A stretch of DNA of 39,788 nt from an uncultured Muribaculaceae bacterium (GCA_947174635.1 CAMWJS010000016.1:1-39788); one strand, 5' to 3'; shown: positions 1-8,700, counted from the stretch's first letter. The notes: generated from the sequence alone by a model not told the origin. Numbers and translations are program-made.

Positions 1-1280
1 GTAGGCCATGCGTAGTTCATGTCGCCGCGGAGCTGCTTGCAGCTCATCACGATGTGGCTTCCGCCGTAGCTCTTGCGCAGTGTGACGGTGACTTTGGGCA
101 CGGTTGCCTCGCCGTAGGCGTAGAGCAGTTTTGCGCCGTGGAGGATGACGCCGTTGTATTCCTGTCCGGTGCCGGGGAGGAAGCCGGGGACGTCGACGAG
201 TGTCACCAAGGGGATGTTGAATGCGTCGCAGAAGCGTACGAAGCGTGCGCCCTTGCGCGATGCGTTTGAGTCGAGAACGCCGGCGAGGTATTTGGGCTGG
301 TTGGCCACGATACCGACAGCCTGGCCGTTGAAGCGGGCGAAGCCGATGATGATATTCTTGGCATAGTCGCGCTGCACTTCGAGGAATTCGCCGTTGTCGA
401 TGATGGCGCCGATTACCTCATACATGTCGTAGGGGCGGTTGGCGGCATCGGGAATAATCTCGTTGAGTGAGTCTTCGAGACGGTCGATGGGGTCGGTGCA
501 TTCCACCAGGGGAGCTTCCTCGAGGTTGTTCTGCGGCATGAAGCTGAGAAGCTTGCGTGCGATTTTGAGGGCTTCTTCGCCGTCTTCAGTAGCGAAGTGG
601 GCCACGCCGCTCTTGGCTGAGTGTACTTCGGCACCACCGAGGGCTTCCTGGGTCACGTCTTCGCCGGTCACGGTCTTTACCACCTTCGGGCCGGTGAGGA
701 ACATGTAGGAGATGCCTTTGGCCATGATGGTGAAGTCGGTGAGGGCGGGAGAGTATACCGCACCGCCGGCGCAGGGGCCGAGGATACATGAAATCTGGGG
801 AATTACACCCGAAGCGAGGATATTGCGCTGGAAAATCTCGGCGTAGCCTGCGAGGGCGTTGATACCTTCCTGGATGCGGGCGCCGCCCGAGTCGTTAAGG
901 CCGATGACGGGAGCACCCATCTTCATGGCCATATCCATGATTTTGCATATTTTCAATGCCATTGTCTCTGAAAGAGAGCCGCCGAATACGGTGAAGTCCT
1001 GGGCGAAGACGTAGACAAGACGTCCGTCGATTGTTCCGTAGCCGGTAACGACGCCGTCGCCGAGATATGACTTTTTCTCCTGGCCGAAGTTGGTGCAACG
1101 GTGGCGCACGAACATGTCGAGCTCTTCAAAAGAGCCTTCGTCGAGAAGTTGGGCGATGCGTTCGCGGGCGGTGTATTTGCCGCGTTCGTGTTGTTTCTGA
1201 ATGGCTTTTTCTCCGCCGCCGATACGTGCTTCGGCGCGCATGTCGATAAGCTCTTTTACTTTTTCGAGTTGATTACTCAT
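1..1280 (-). CDS. mmdA: Acyl-CoA carboxyltransferase / methylmalonyl-CoA decarboxylase alpha subunit (partial)
   Basis: Carboxyltransferase subunit of a biotin-dependent acyl-CoA carboxylase or methylmalonyl-CoA decarboxylase, which moves a carboxyl group between biotin and propionyl/methylmalonyl-CoA. The protein reads [15 protein letters not shown] at the N terminus, starting at ATG 1280-1278, and stays open to the window edge, so 426 codons are seen and the C terminus is missing (family about 515 residues). Typical motifs are present: [51 protein letters not shown] (CoA/biotin-binding glycine loops) and [17 protein letters not shown]. It lies 52 nt downstream of mce on the same strand, which fits the succinate-propionate pathway of Bacteroidales. 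Whether it works as decarboxylase or as propionyl-CoA carboxylase depends on partner genes outside the window. Confidence 0.93.
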   Translation of the reverse strand, partial: MSNQLEKVKELIDMRAEARIGGGEKAIQKQHERGKYTARERIAQLLDEGSFEELDMFVRHRCTNFGQEKKSYLGDGVVTGYGTIDGRLVYVFAQDFTVFGGSLSETMALKICKIMDMAMKMGAPVIGLNDSGGARIQEGINALAGYAEIFQRNILASGVIPQISCILGPCAGGAVYSPALTDFTIMAKGISYMFLTGPKVVKTVTGEDVTQEALGGAEVHSAKSGVAHFATEDGEEALKIARKLLSFMPQNNLEEAPLVECTDPIDRLEDSLNEIIPDAANRPYDMYEVIGAIIDNGEFLEVQRDYAKNIIIGFARFNGQAVGIVANQPKYLAGVLDSNASRKGARFVRFCDAFNIPLVTLVDVPGFLPGTGQEYNGVILHGAKLLYAYGEATVPKVTVTLRKSYGGSHIVMSCKQLRGDMNYAWP

Positions 1281-1332
1281 AATATGTCAAATATTATTGG
1301 GATATAAAATATCTAAAGTAATGAGGAGGAGA

Positions 1333-1752
1333 TTATTTGTTGGGGTCTTCGCAGAGTTCGATGAGCGTGCCGCAGGTCGATTTGGGGTGCAGGAACGCGA
1401 TGTTGAGACCTTCGGCGCCTTTGCGGGGTGCTTTGTCGATGAGACGGCATCCTTTGCCTTCAGCGTCGGCAAGCGCGTTGGCTACGCCGTCGGCCATGGC
1501 GAATGCGATGTGTTGTATGCCGCCGCGGCCACCGTTGTTGGCAATGAATTTTGAGATTGCGCTGTCCTCAGACGTGCCTTCGAGGAGCTCGATTTTGGTC
1601 TGTCCTACTTTAAAGAATGCAGTGCGCACTTTCTGGTCGGCCACTTCTTCGATGGCGAAGCATTTGAGACCGAGGATGTTTTCGTAGAAAGGGATTGCCT
1701 CGTCGAGCGAGGGAACGGCGATGCCGACATGTTCGATGTGAGAAATGTTCAT
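1333..1752 (-). CDS. mce: Methylmalonyl-CoA epimerase
   Basis: Interconverts (R)- and (S)-methylmalonyl-CoA in the cytoplasm, linking methylmalonyl-CoA mutase to the (de)carboxylase encoded next to it. The 139-residue product has the glyoxalase/VOC fold signature: MNISHIEHVGIAVPSLDEAI at the start carries the first metal ligand (His in IEHVGIAV), QKVRTAFFKVGQTKIELLEG follows, GRGGIQHIAFAM carries a second His, and GTLIELCED near the end carries the Glu ligand. Length and motifs are standard for the family. It is the first gene of a probable two-gene operon with mmdA. Confidence 0.95.
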   Translation of the reverse strand: MNISHIEHVGIAVPSLDEAIPFYENILGLKCFAIEEVADQKVRTAFFKVGQTKIELLEGTSEDSAISKFIANNGGRGGIQHIAFAMADGVANALADAEGKGCRLIDKAPRKGAEGLNIAFLHPKSTCGTLIELCEDPNK

Positions 1753-1836
1753 GACAAATATGAATATTTAAGATTTGTAAACGGGTTAAAGCCGTAAGCA
1801 ATGGCGCCATAGCGACACTCTCCGGCTAACAAAGTG

Positions 1837-1844
1837 CAAATTTA
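1837..1844 (-). promoter_or_regulatory. Possible -7 element for mce
   Basis: On the minus strand this reads TAAATTTG, a full match to the Bacteroidetes -7 consensus TAnnTTTG, about 85 nt before the mce start codon. A TTG at the proper distance is not clear, so the promoter is only suggested. Confidence 0.35.
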
Positions 1845-2093
1845 ACAAATAAATCGACACAATAATTAGAAAATGCAAAAAAGTGGTAAAAATATCAGTC
1901 AATAAGAATGCGGACATTCTGAATATCAAGTTGGTCAGGTTGATGCAGGAGGAAACCGTATGGTGTGGCGGATTGCCGTCGTGGGGCGCAGGTACGCGGC
2001 CTACTGACAAAAATGCATGCTGAATGCGACATTTTGGCAGTATTTAAGTTAATTTGTCAAATAGTATGTCATGCTGCCGGGGGATAAAACTTT

Positions 2094-2110
2094 TTGGCAC
2101 AACATTTGTT
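2094..2110 (+). promoter_or_regulatory. Sigma-54-like -24/-12 promoter element of dnaK
   Basis: The sequence TTGGCACAACATTTGTT fits the RpoN consensus YTGGCAC-N5-TTGC: the GG doublet is at 2096-2097 and the GT in place of GC at 2108-2109, exactly 12 nt apart. Only the last -12 base (C to T) departs from consensus. It would start transcription near 2121, giving a leader of about 80 nt before dnaK. Confidence 0.5.
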
Positions 2111-2202
2111 TGACTATTAGACGCAGCGGTGAGGCGCGCGATGCCGCAACCCGCGATGTGAACTTGCAAATCAGAATAATAACATAAAAAATATATATCA
2201 TT

Positions 2203-4131
2203 ATGGGAAAGATAATTGGTATTGACTTAGGTACAACCAACTCATGTGTATCAGTATTGGAGGGTAATGACCCTGTCGTAATTCCTAACAGCGAAGGCCG
2301 CAACACGACTCCTTCGGTTGTCGCATTTGTCGACGGTGGCGAACGTAAGGTGGGCGACCCTGCCAAGCGTCAGGCTATCACCAACCCCAAGCGTACGGTA
2401 TATTCAATCAAGCGCTTCATGGGCGAGACTTACGACCAGGTAGAAAATGAAATCGAACGCGTGCCCTACAAGGTGGTACGCAGCGACAATAATACTCCGC
2501 GCGTCGATATCGACGGCCGCCAGTACACTCCGCAGGAGATTTCGGCCATGATTCTTCAGAAGATGAAAAAGACAGCCGAGGATTATCTGGGTCAGTCAGT
2601 GACCGACGCCGTAATTACTGTGCCCGCTTACTTCAACGACGCGCAGCGTAAGGCCACGAAGGAGGCCGGTGAAATAGCAGGTCTCAACGTGCAGCGTATC
2701 GTCAACGAGCCTACCGCAGCCGCTTTGGCCTACGGTCTTGACAAGAGCGACAAGGACCAGAAAATCGCTGTGTTTGACCTCGGTGGCGGTACTTTCGATA
2801 TCTCTATCCTCGAACTTGGCGACGGTGTGTTTGAAGTGAAATCGACCAACGGTGACACTCACCTCGGCGGTGATGACTTCGACCACGTGATCATCGACTG
2901 GCTCGCCGACGAGTTCATCAAGGAGCACAATGTGGATCTCCGTCAGGACCCGATGGCTCTGCAGCGACTCAAAGAGGCTGCTGAAAAAGCCAAAATCGAA
3001 CTTTCGTCGACTACTTCGACTGAAATCAACCTGCCGTATATCATGCCCGTCAACGGTATTCCCCAGCACCTTGTAAAGACTCTTACCCGTGCCAAATTCG
3101 AGCAGCTCGCCGACCAACTCATCGAGCGTACGCTCGTTCCCTGCGAGCAGGCTCTCAAGGATGCCGGCATGACAGCCAAGGATATCGACGAGGTAATTCT
3201 CGTGGGCGGTTCGACCCGTATCCCCGCTATCCAGGCTCTCGTTGAGAAATTCTTCGGCAAGGCTCCCTCAAAGGGTGTAAACCCCGACGAAGTGGTAGCA
3301 GTAGGTGCTGCAATCCAGGGTGCTGTCATCTCAGGCGATGTGAAGGATGTGCTTCTTCTCGACGTTGTGCCTCTGTCGGTAGGTATCGAGACTCTCGGCG
3401 GCGTGATGACAAAACTTATCGAAGCCAACACTACGATACCTACCCGCAAGAGCGAGACATTCTCTACCGCAGCCGACAACCAGCCTTCGGTTGAAATCCA
3501 TGTATTGCAGGGCGAACGCCCCATGGCAAAGGATGACAAGACTCTTGGTAAATTCCACCTCGACGGCATCATGCCCGCTCCCCGTGGCATACCTCAGATC
3601 GAAGTTACTTTCGAAATCGACAAGAACGGTATCCTCAACGTATCGGCAAAGGATAAGGCAACCGGCAAGGAGCAGAGCATACGTATCGAGGCATCATCGG
3701 GTCTGACCGACGCTGAAATCAAACGTATGAAGGATGAAGCCGCAGCCAACGCCGCAAGCGACGCCAAGGAGAAAGAGCGTATCGACAAACTCAACCAGGC
3801 CGATGCAATCATCTTCCAGACCGAGAAACAGCTTGCCGACCTCGGCGACAAGATTCCCGCCGACAAGAAAGCTGCCATCGAGACTGCCGTTGCTCAGCTT
3901 AAGGAAGCTCACAAGGCTCAGGATATCGCAGGTATCGACGCTGCAATCAAGAACATCGAAACTCAGTTCCAGGCAGCTCAGCAGGATATCCTCAACGCTC
4001 AGGCTCAGGCTCAGGGCGGTGCCAACCCCGGTGCAGGTTTCAACCCCAACGCAGGCGCCAACCCCGGTAACGGCAACAACGCCGGCGGCGACGATCAGGT
4101 AACCGACGTAGACTTCGAGGAAGTGAAGTAA
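2203..4131 (+). CDS. dnaK: Chaperone DnaK (Hsp70)
   Basis: ATP-dependent Hsp70 chaperone that binds unfolded peptides in the cytoplasm with DnaJ and GrpE. All parts of a full-length DnaK (642 residues) are present: the phosphate loop [27 protein letters not shown], the second phosphate motif [15 protein letters not shown], the adenosine motif [13 protein letters not shown], the interdomain linker region [19 protein letters not shown], then the substrate-binding and helical lid domains. The C terminus has a Gly/Asn/Ala/Gln-rich tail and ends in DVDFEEVK, the usual DnaK terminus. The gene stands alone; grpE and dnaJ are not in the window. Start ATG 2203 is preceded by an AT-rich leader without a Shine-Dalgarno sequence, as is normal in this phylum. 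Confidence 0.99.
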   Translation: MGKIIGIDLGTTNSCVSVLEGNDPVVIPNSEGRNTTPSVVAFVDGGERKVGDPAKRQAITNPKRTVYSIKRFMGETYDQVENEIERVPYKVVRSDNNTPRVDIDGRQYTPQEISAMILQKMKKTAEDYLGQSVTDAVITVPAYFNDAQRKATKEAGEIAGLNVQRIVNEPTAAALAYGLDKSDKDQKIAVFDLGGGTFDISILELGDGVFEVKSTNGDTHLGGDDFDHVIIDWLADEFIKEHNVDLRQDPMALQRLKEAAEKAKIELSSTTSTEINLPYIMPVNGIPQHLVKTLTRAKFEQLADQLIERTLVPCEQALKDAGMTAKDIDEVILVGGSTRIPAIQALVEKFFGKAPSKGVNPDEVVAVGAAIQGAVISGDVKDVLLLDVVPLSVGIETLGGVMTKLIEANTTIPTRKSETFSTAADNQPSVEIHVLQGERPMAKDDKTLGKFHLDGIMPAPRGIPQIEVTFEIDKNGILNVSAKDKATGKEQSIRIEASSGLTDAEIKRMKDEAAANAASDAKEKERIDKLNQADAIIFQTEKQLADLGDKIPADKKAAIETAVAQLKEAHKAQDIAGIDAAIKNIETQFQAAQQDILNAQAQAQGGANPGAGFNPNAGANPGNGNNAGGDDQVTDVDFEEVK

Positions 4132-4156
4132 TATAACCCACAGATCAACTATAACC

Positions 4157-4196
4157 AAAAGGAGTGCAACCACATCGCGGCTGCACTCCTTTTTTT
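4157..4196 (+). terminator. Rho-independent terminator of dnaK
   Basis: A perfect inverted repeat (AAAAGGAGTGCA at 4157-4168 with TGCACTCCTTTT at 4182-4193) and a run of T follow the dnaK stop codon by 25 nt. Confidence 0.9.
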
Positions 4197-4226
4197 ATCT
4201 CAATGCCCCAAAAACAGAAAAAATGG

Positions 4227-4356
4227 CTCAAGCCGAAATAGCAGTGCATGGTGATATAATAGTTTCCGGCTTTGCCTTCTGCGGTTAAAAAAACGCGGCT
4301 ACTACATGAATGATTTGTACGGTATTATAGTAGACGCGGTTTTTCTTAGGCTTGAG
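4227..4356. repeat. Nested inverted repeat, possible structured RNA or element remnant
   Basis: Outer arms CTCAAGCC (4227-4234) and GGCTTGAG (4349-4356) enclose an inner imperfect inverted repeat (AACGCGGCTACTA at 4292-4304, TAGTAGACGCGGTTT at 4328-4342, with two mismatched positions). No coding frame covers it. It lies between the dnaK terminator and the antitoxin gene. It could be a folded RNA, an mRNA leader or the relic of a small mobile element. Confidence 0.4.
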
Positions 4357-4411
4357 ATGAAAAAATAAGGGTCTTAAATCTATTCATAGTGTTTCATTTC
4401 CAAATTTTTAC

Positions 4412-4419
4412 TATTTTTG
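4412..4419 (+). promoter_or_regulatory. Possible -7 element of the antitoxin gene
   Basis: TATTTTTG matches TAnnTTTG in full and lies 25 nt before the antitoxin ATG. No good -33 TTG is visible at 19-21 nt. Confidence 0.35.
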
Positions 4420-4444
4420 GTGTTGAATAATAAAGATATCGAAT

Positions 4445-4660
4445 ATGTCGGAAGAGCAGATGAATAGTTATCGACTTACGTCGATGGAGGAGCCGGGCGA
4501 CGAGCGTATGGCTCAGATCATGCGTGAAGTTGCCGAGGATGCGCGCGAAAGCACTCGACGGGCGGCTGAACGTGTGGCTGCCGGGATTGAGGCGGCAGCA
4601 CAGGCCGCACAAGAAAAATGGGGCGAAGCCATAAACAAAATAAAGAATGGCAGCAAGTAA
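4445..4660 (+). CDS. Small antitoxin-like protein paired with a zeta-type toxin
   Basis: A 71-residue, highly charged and Ala-rich helical protein (MNSYRLTSMEEPGDERMAQI followed by a long amphipathic helix). Small proteins of this type, opening with NSYR and an EP.DE motif, stand just before zeta-like kinase toxins in Bacteroidales, and I take it as the antitoxin on that basis. Its last 14 nt overlap the start of the toxin frame at 4647, the close coupling expected of a toxin-antitoxin pair. The second Met (MNSYR, 4460) could be the true start. The toxin itself is truncated, so this gene may now be an orphan. Confidence 0.65.
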   Translation: MSEEQMNSYRLTSMEEPGDERMAQIMREVAEDARESTRRAAERVAAGIEAAAQAAQEKWGEAINKIKNGSK

Positions 4661-4790
4661 TCATCGCCCTGTTCTGATTGTGATTGCCGGGCCTAACGGG
4701 TCGGGAAAAACTTCTGTGACCTCCAAGATTCTTCATCATGAGTGGCTGGAGGATTCGGAGTATATTTTAAACCCTATATTTGTGTCGTAG
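4647..4790 (+). pseudogene. Truncated zeta-toxin-like P-loop kinase
   Basis: The frame starts at ATG 4647 inside the antitoxin gene and gives 47 residues: MAASNHRPVLIVIAGPNGSG followed by KTSVTSKILHHEWLEDSEYI. This is the beginning of a zeta-type toxin, with beta-1 and a perfect Walker A loop (GPNGSGKTS). After SEYI, where the family continues with NPDNIA or similar, the frame gives only LNPIFVS and a TAG stop. Family members are around 190 residues or longer, so about three quarters of the kinase, with the catalytic Asp/Arg and lid, is missing and not found in the next 100 nt in other frames. The simplest reading is a deletion that joined codon 40 to upstream DNA of the following gene. Confidence 0.75.
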
Positions 4791-4897
4791 GACGGAACGG
4801 GACGTGTCGGAATTTTTAATTAAGACACGGCCTGTTTGTTTTGAACTGTTGTCATTGGCAGGTGTTAATATGTAAAACCTATTAAAGAGATTGTGAT

Positions 4898-5356
4898 ATG
4901 AAGATAGCTGAGGCTTTGGCGCAGAGGGCGGATCTGCAGAAGCGGATCGCGCAGATGGACGGGCGGCTTAAGGCTGCATGCCGCGTGCAGGAGGGCGATG
5001 AGCCTGCCGAGCGGCCTGCCGAGTTGTTTGGAGAGTTTGACAGGTGTGTAGATGAGCTTGAACGGCTTATCAGGCGCATCAACCGCACGAACCAGAGTGT
5101 GGTGCTCTCTGACGGCGCAACGATTGCTGACAAGATTGCGGTGCGTGACGTGTTGAAGATGAAGGTGCAACAGTTGCAGGGGCTGCTGTCGTATCTGTCG
5201 GAGCGTGCCGACCGGTATACGCGTCAGGAGATACGTTATGTAAATACTGTCGATGTGAAGGATGTGCGACGTCAGGCCGACGATTGCTCGCGGCGGTTGC
5301 GAGAGACGGATTGCGAGATACAGTCGGCCAATTGGTTGTATGACCTGATGGAATGA
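4898..5356 (+). CDS. DIP1984 family protein
   Basis: A 152-residue cytoplasmic, helical protein of the DIP1984 family, whose function is not known. The family marks are clear: KIAEALAQRADLQKRIAQM at the N terminus, VQEGDEPAERPAELFGEFD, then LIRRINRTNQSVVLSDGATI, the RDVLKMKVQQLQGLL helix, RYTRQEIRYVNTVDV and a C-terminal QSANWLYDLME. Heptad patterns suggest a coiled-coil core. It is convergent with murB and follows the toxin remnant. A TATATTTG box (4775-4782), inside the remnant, is a possible -7 element for this gene. Confidence 0.85.
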   Translation: MKIAEALAQRADLQKRIAQMDGRLKAACRVQEGDEPAERPAELFGEFDRCVDELERLIRRINRTNQSVVLSDGATIADKIAVRDVLKMKVQQLQGLLSYLSERADRYTRQEIRYVNTVDVKDVRRQADDCSRRLRETDCEIQSANWLYDLME

Positions 5357-5572
5357 TATTTCCGGTGTAGCCGTGGGCGTCGGTCTGAGAGTATGCGAAC
5401 TCGCTAAGGAGTCAATCTTAGCATCGTGCAGACACACAGGGCATGTGTCACTGTTTTTACAGGGTAATGCCAGTAGGCTGTACAAATGTATGATTTACAT
5501 CTTATTTTTTATTACCATGCGTATGCAGACCTGCGTCAGAGCGAGGGCGGGAAGCGGGATATTACGGAAATA
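5357..5572. other. Intergenic region between convergent DIP1984 and murB genes
   Basis: Holds a short inverted repeat GCTAAG/CTTAGC near 5403-5422 with an 8-nt loop and no T run. Nothing else supported is seen. Confidence 0.4.
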
Positions 5573-6589
5573 TCATATATGTTCGACTTCGGGGTGGAGA
5601 GTTATGGCGAAACGGGTGCTGACTGTGTCGATGATGCGGTGCTCGAGGGTGAGTACGTCGGAGCCGGTGGCGTTGCCGTGGGTGTTTACAATTACGAGGG
5701 GCTGGGTGGGCCATAGTGAGGCTCCGCCCTGCGACATTCCTTTGCAGCCTGCTTTGTCGATGAGCCATGCGGCGGGCACTTTGACGGCGTCGTCGCCTAT
5801 GATAAAGTGCGGCACTTTTGCGTCGGGGTACATGGCTTCTATCTTCTGGAAATGCTCGCGTGTGATGACCGGATTTTTGAAGAAACTTCCGGCACTGCCT
5901 GTTGTGGCTGGGTCGGGGAGTTTGCTGTCGCGTATGGATATGACGGCACGGCGCATGTCGAGTGGCGATGGGTTGTCGCCGACGACTGTCTGCAGGTTTG
6001 CGTAGCTGAGGCGTGGGGTAGGATGTGTGGTGAGCCGGAACCGGACTGTGGTTATGATGTAGCGGTCGCGCATGGCGTCGGTCTTGAATATGGAGTGGCG
6101 GTAGCCGAACTGCATCATGTCGCGGGTGAAAGTGCGGTGCTCGCCTGTTGCTGTTTCGATTGCGTCGACGCTTATGATATGGTCGCCGGCTTCAACGCCG
6201 TAGGCTCCGACATTCTGCACGGCCGAGGCTCCGACAGTTCCGGGAATGCCTGACAGGTTTTCGAGTCCCCAGATGCCGCGTGTGGCCATGTCGAGGCATA
6301 GGCTGTCCATGACGGTGCCTGCCGATGCGGTGACTGTTACGGTGCCGTCGGAGGCGTGGCCGATGTCGCAACGGCTGATGCGCGATATCAGTATTGTGCC
6401 GGGGTAGTCGTCGGTGAAGAGTATGTTGCTCCCCTGACCGAGGTGTTTTAAGGGGCGGGGGAGGGTTTGGTCGGCAAGCAGGCGCTCAAGTTCGTCAATG
6501 CTGTCGTAGTATGCCACGCATGCGGCTTTGGCTGATATGCCGAAGGTAGTGAAGTTCCTGACGTCGGTGTTGTATTGTGTCTCGCTCAT
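5573..6589 (-). CDS. murB: UDP-N-acetylenolpyruvoylglucosamine reductase
   Basis: Reduces UDP-GlcNAc-enolpyruvate to UDP-MurNAc with NADPH and FAD, the second step of peptidoglycan precursor synthesis. The 338-residue product is a type I MurB: FAD-binding loop HLGQGSNILFTDDYPGTIL, GLENLSGIPGTVGASAVQNV, FGYRHSIFK (Tyr163, Arg164), and GSAGSFFKNP with the catalytic Ser235. The frame is open 18 codons further upstream, but I place the start at 6589 (MSETQYNTDV) because a TATATTTG -7 box on the minus strand at 6607-6614 would start transcription close to 6600, inside the longer version, and because type I MurB proteins begin at this point. Monocistronic, convergent with the DIP1984 gene. Confidence 0.95.
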   Translation of the reverse strand: MSETQYNTDVRNFTTFGISAKAACVAYYDSIDELERLLADQTLPRPLKHLGQGSNILFTDDYPGTILISRISRCDIGHASDGTVTVTASAGTVMDSLCLDMATRGIWGLENLSGIPGTVGASAVQNVGAYGVEAGDHIISVDAIETATGEHRTFTRDMMQFGYRHSIFKTDAMRDRYIITTVRFRLTTHPTPRLSYANLQTVVGDNPSPLDMRRAVISIRDSKLPDPATTGSAGSFFKNPVITREHFQKIEAMYPDAKVPHFIIGDDAVKVPAAWLIDKAGCKGMSQGGASLWPTQPLVIVNTHGNATGSDVLTLEHRIIDTVSTRFAITLHPEVEHI

Positions 6590-6606
6590 GTTATTGTTTA
6601 TTTTTA

Positions 6607-6614
6607 CAAATATA
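6607..6614 (-). promoter_or_regulatory. -7 element of murB
   Basis: TATATTTG on the minus strand, a full match to TAnnTTTG, 18 nt before the chosen murB start. The -33 part is weak. It would give a very short leader. Confidence 0.45.
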
Positions 6615-6657
6615 ACAATTTTGCAGCAATTGGTGATTGGCAATCAATAATCGGAGT

Positions 6658-6705
6658 AAAAAAATCAGAGGGAGTGTCGCGGTTGACACTCCCTCTGATT
6701 TTTTT
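6658..6705. terminator. Terminator of the rpmB operon (bidirectional form)
   Basis: Two perfect 21-bp arms (6658-6678 and 6685-6705) with a 6-nt GCGGTT loop, ending in seven A and seven T, so it can act on both strands. It lies between the end of the rpmB-rpmG-DUF4295 operon and the murB promoter, both on the minus strand. Confidence 0.92.
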
Positions 6706-6759
6706 ATCTGTTTGGCCGGAATTAATGAAAAGTCCGACCGGAATATCATTTGTGGGATA

Positions 6760-6909
6760 TTATTTAAGGGCGTCTTTAACGGCGTCGTTGGGCACCATTT
6801 CTTCCTTAAACATGTAAGCGCCGGTTTTGGGCGACTTTACCATTTTGATAACTTTGCTGTATGTGCGACCTTCACCTTTTTGAAGAGAGGCGACTGTTTT
6901 CTTTGCCAT
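6760..6909 (-). CDS. DUF4295 family small protein
   Basis: A 49-residue basic protein, MAKKTVASLQKGEGRTYSKV at its N terminus and ending PNDAVKDALK. Proteins of the DUF4295 family follow rpmG in nearly all Bacteroidetes, and their role, probably ribosome-linked, is unproven. The gene starts 12 nt after rpmG. It is the last gene before the operon terminator. Confidence 0.92.
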   Translation of the reverse strand: MAKKTVASLQKGEGRTYSKVIKMVKSPKTGAYMFKEEMVPNDAVKDALK

Positions 6910-6921
6910 ATCCTAATCGTA

Positions 6922-7110
6922 TTATTTGATTTCTTTATGTACGGTTACCTTCTTGAGGATGGGGTTGTATTTCTTGAGTTCAAGACGCTCTGTGGTGTTC
7001 TTGCGGTTTTTGGTGGTGATATAGCGTGAAGTGCCGGGCATACCACTTGCCTTGTGCTCGGTGCATTCGAGGATTACTTGCACGCGATTACCTTTAGCTT
7101 TCTTTGCCAT
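6922..7110 (-). CDS. rpmG: 50S ribosomal protein L33
   Basis: A 62-residue basic protein with the L33 pattern: [20 protein letters not shown], then [20 protein letters not shown] and a C-terminal [14 protein letters not shown]. Component of the large ribosomal subunit near the E site. The zinc-binding CxxC pairs of some L33 proteins are absent, so this is a zinc-independent form. It begins 4 nt after rpmB. Confidence 0.97.
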   Translation of the reverse strand: MAKKAKGNRVQVILECTEHKASGMPGTSRYITTKNRKNTTERLELKKYNPILKKVTVHKEIK

Positions 7111-7114
7111 TTTA

Positions 7115-7372
7115 TTAGAATTCTATGTATTTGATTTCAGAGATATAACCTTTGCCTGCAGCGTGCTTGAGAGCAGCGTCAAGACCTAATTTGTTGATAG
7201 TGCGCAATCCGGCAGCGGAGATGGTGAGAGAAATCCACGCGTCCTGTTCAACCCAGTAGAATTTCTTGTTGAAGAGATTGACATTGAAGCGGCGTTTTGT
7301 ACGGCGCTTTGAGTGCGATACGTTGTTGCCGGTAATCGCTTTTTTGCCCGTAATTTGACAAATTTTTGACAT
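7115..7372 (-). CDS. rpmB: 50S ribosomal protein L28
   Basis: An 85-residue large-subunit protein: [33 protein letters not shown], then [20 protein letters not shown], all standard for L28. First gene of the rpmB-rpmG-DUF4295 operon, behind a good -33/-7 promoter at 7505-7536. Confidence 0.98.
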   Translation of the reverse strand: MSKICQITGKKAITGNNVSHSKRRTKRRFNVNLFNKKFYWVEQDAWISLTISAAGLRTINKLGLDAALKHAAGKGYISEIKYIEF

Positions 7373-7504
7373 GGCTGTTAATGAATTTATCTATTATGTT
7401 TCGTTATTTGACTGTATCGCTTCATGGCCGCCATCTCAGTCTCATATCGCAAAAGAGCGCATCATTTCTCTCAAGCTTTACAGGATGAGCCATAAAACAG
7501 TGTG

Positions 7505-7536
7505 CAAAGTAACTGATTTTTTCTCAACTAACCAAA
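7505..7536 (-). promoter_or_regulatory. Promoter of the rpmB operon
   Basis: On the minus strand: TTTG (7536-7533), 20 nt, then TTACTTTG (7512-7505), 7 of 8 to TAnnTTTG. It would start transcription near 7498, about 125 nt before rpmB. Confidence 0.65.
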
Positions 7537-7616
7537 TTTTTTTATCATTTTCGATAAATTTATTTTCCGGTTGATTTTCGGGGGTGGCTGATTGTGGTTG
7601 TGGATGGAGGTGTGAG

Positions 7617-8654
7617 CTATCGTCCGCCGCTCAGTATTTTTGTGATGCCTGGGGTGATTTTCTTCATTGTCAGCCACACGAGCATTGACACTATAGTCAT
7701 TGTCATGAATGAGGCGAGGAATGCGGCTGTGCCGCCCGCAGTGGTTTCGAGGCCGAATATGCCGATGTAAAAATCACGTGTGATTGTGCAGAAGAACTGG
7801 TGTACGGCATAGATGAAAAAGGTAGAGCATACGGCCATTCTGACGGTACGGTTGTCAAGAAGGGTGCCGGCATGCCGGAAAAATCCGAACAGCGAGATGA
7901 ATGCGCATATTGTGCCTGACATCAGCAGCAGATACCCGAGCCGGCCAAAATCGAGCCACATGCCTGCGGCCGCGATTGACCACCATATTATAAATGAGCA
8001 GATGGTCGTAAGGCGTTTCATGCCGAACAGCCGCTTTTTGAAAAATGTCGCGATACCGCAACCGAGAATGAAAAATTCGTATCCCCACAATGAAATGTCG
8101 AGCGCACACAGTGTCAGAAGGAATATGCCGAGGACATATATGTTTTTCCCTCCGATAAAATATGCTGCAGGTGAGATGAGCACGAATACAATAAGGTCGC
8201 GGATAAACCAGAATGCAAAAGCGTAGGGATATCCGTCGGCATAGTTCCAGAACCCTTCAAGCATCCGTGACAGGCATATTTGGCCGTCCTCAACTACGCC
8301 ATACGACGGATAATTAAAGTAGCGGTATTTGAGCAGGCTGATGGCCAGGCCTATGACATTCCATAGCAGGTAAGGGATAAGCAGCGTGAAAATCCGGCGT
8401 CGTGTTTTATTCAGATACGTCGCTTTGGTAAAGCGGGTGACGTTGTTGAAATAAAGATATCCTGACAGCAGGAAGAAACATGGCACGCATACTTTTGTCA
8501 ATCTGTCGGAGAAGAATTCCACGATGCTCCGTCCGACTGGTGCGCCGGAAGCATCATAGCCGAAATATACGTTGCTGTGAATTGCGACGACACCTAAAAT
8601 AAGGATGAATTTTATGTAATTGAATATGACGCTTTTATTAGAATTTACTTCCAC
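7617..8654 (-). CDS. Membrane acyltransferase (acyltransferase 3 family)
   Basis: A 345-residue integral membrane protein that probably transfers an acetyl or other acyl group to a surface glycan. The N terminus, KSVIFNYIKFILILGVVAIH, carries the family's conserved His in the first membrane segment, followed by SDRLTKVCVPCFFLLSGYLY (the R..VP.FF..SGYL motif). Roughly ten hydrophobic segments follow. No glycan-synthesis genes are adjacent, so the substrate cannot be told. Flanked by a long gap toward rpmB and divergent from the NAD synthetase gene. Confidence 0.88.
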   Translation of the reverse strand: MEVNSNKSVIFNYIKFILILGVVAIHSNVYFGYDASGAPVGRSIVEFFSDRLTKVCVPCFFLLSGYLYFNNVTRFTKATYLNKTRRRIFTLLIPYLLWNVIGLAISLLKYRYFNYPSYGVVEDGQICLSRMLEGFWNYADGYPYAFAFWFIRDLIVFVLISPAAYFIGGKNIYVLGIFLLTLCALDISLWGYEFFILGCGIATFFKKRLFGMKRLTTICSFIIWWSIAAAGMWLDFGRLGYLLLMSGTICAFISLFGFFRHAGTLLDNRTVRMAVCSTFFIYAVHQFFCTITRDFYIGIFGLETTAGGTAAFLASFMTMTIVSMLVWLTMKKITPGITKILSGGR

Positions 8655-8700
8655 GTGTCCCGATGATTAGACTTACTCGTTTGCAAATATATCAAAATAT

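Larger units (their letters stand above)
1753..2202. other. Divergent intergenic region mce/dnaK
   Basis: A 450-nt non-coding stretch. It holds a -7-like element for mce (1837-1844), a short palindrome ATTTGTCAAAT (2052-2062) and the -24/-12-like element of dnaK (2094-2110). Short reading frames here lack any recognisable protein features. No CIRCE element was seen. Confidence 0.6.

Noticed and set aside
5486-5716. 76-codon plus-strand frame at the end of murB
   Set aside because: Most of it is antisense to murB, and it has no protein features or promoter.
6590-6643. Longer murB start (18 more codons)
   Set aside because: The added part contains the -7 promoter box and has no likeness to MurB N termini.
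8684-8691. Promoter of the acyltransferase gene (TATATTTG on the minus strand)
   Set aside because: Full -7 match but no TTG at 19-23 nt; kept only as a remark under the divergent promoter.
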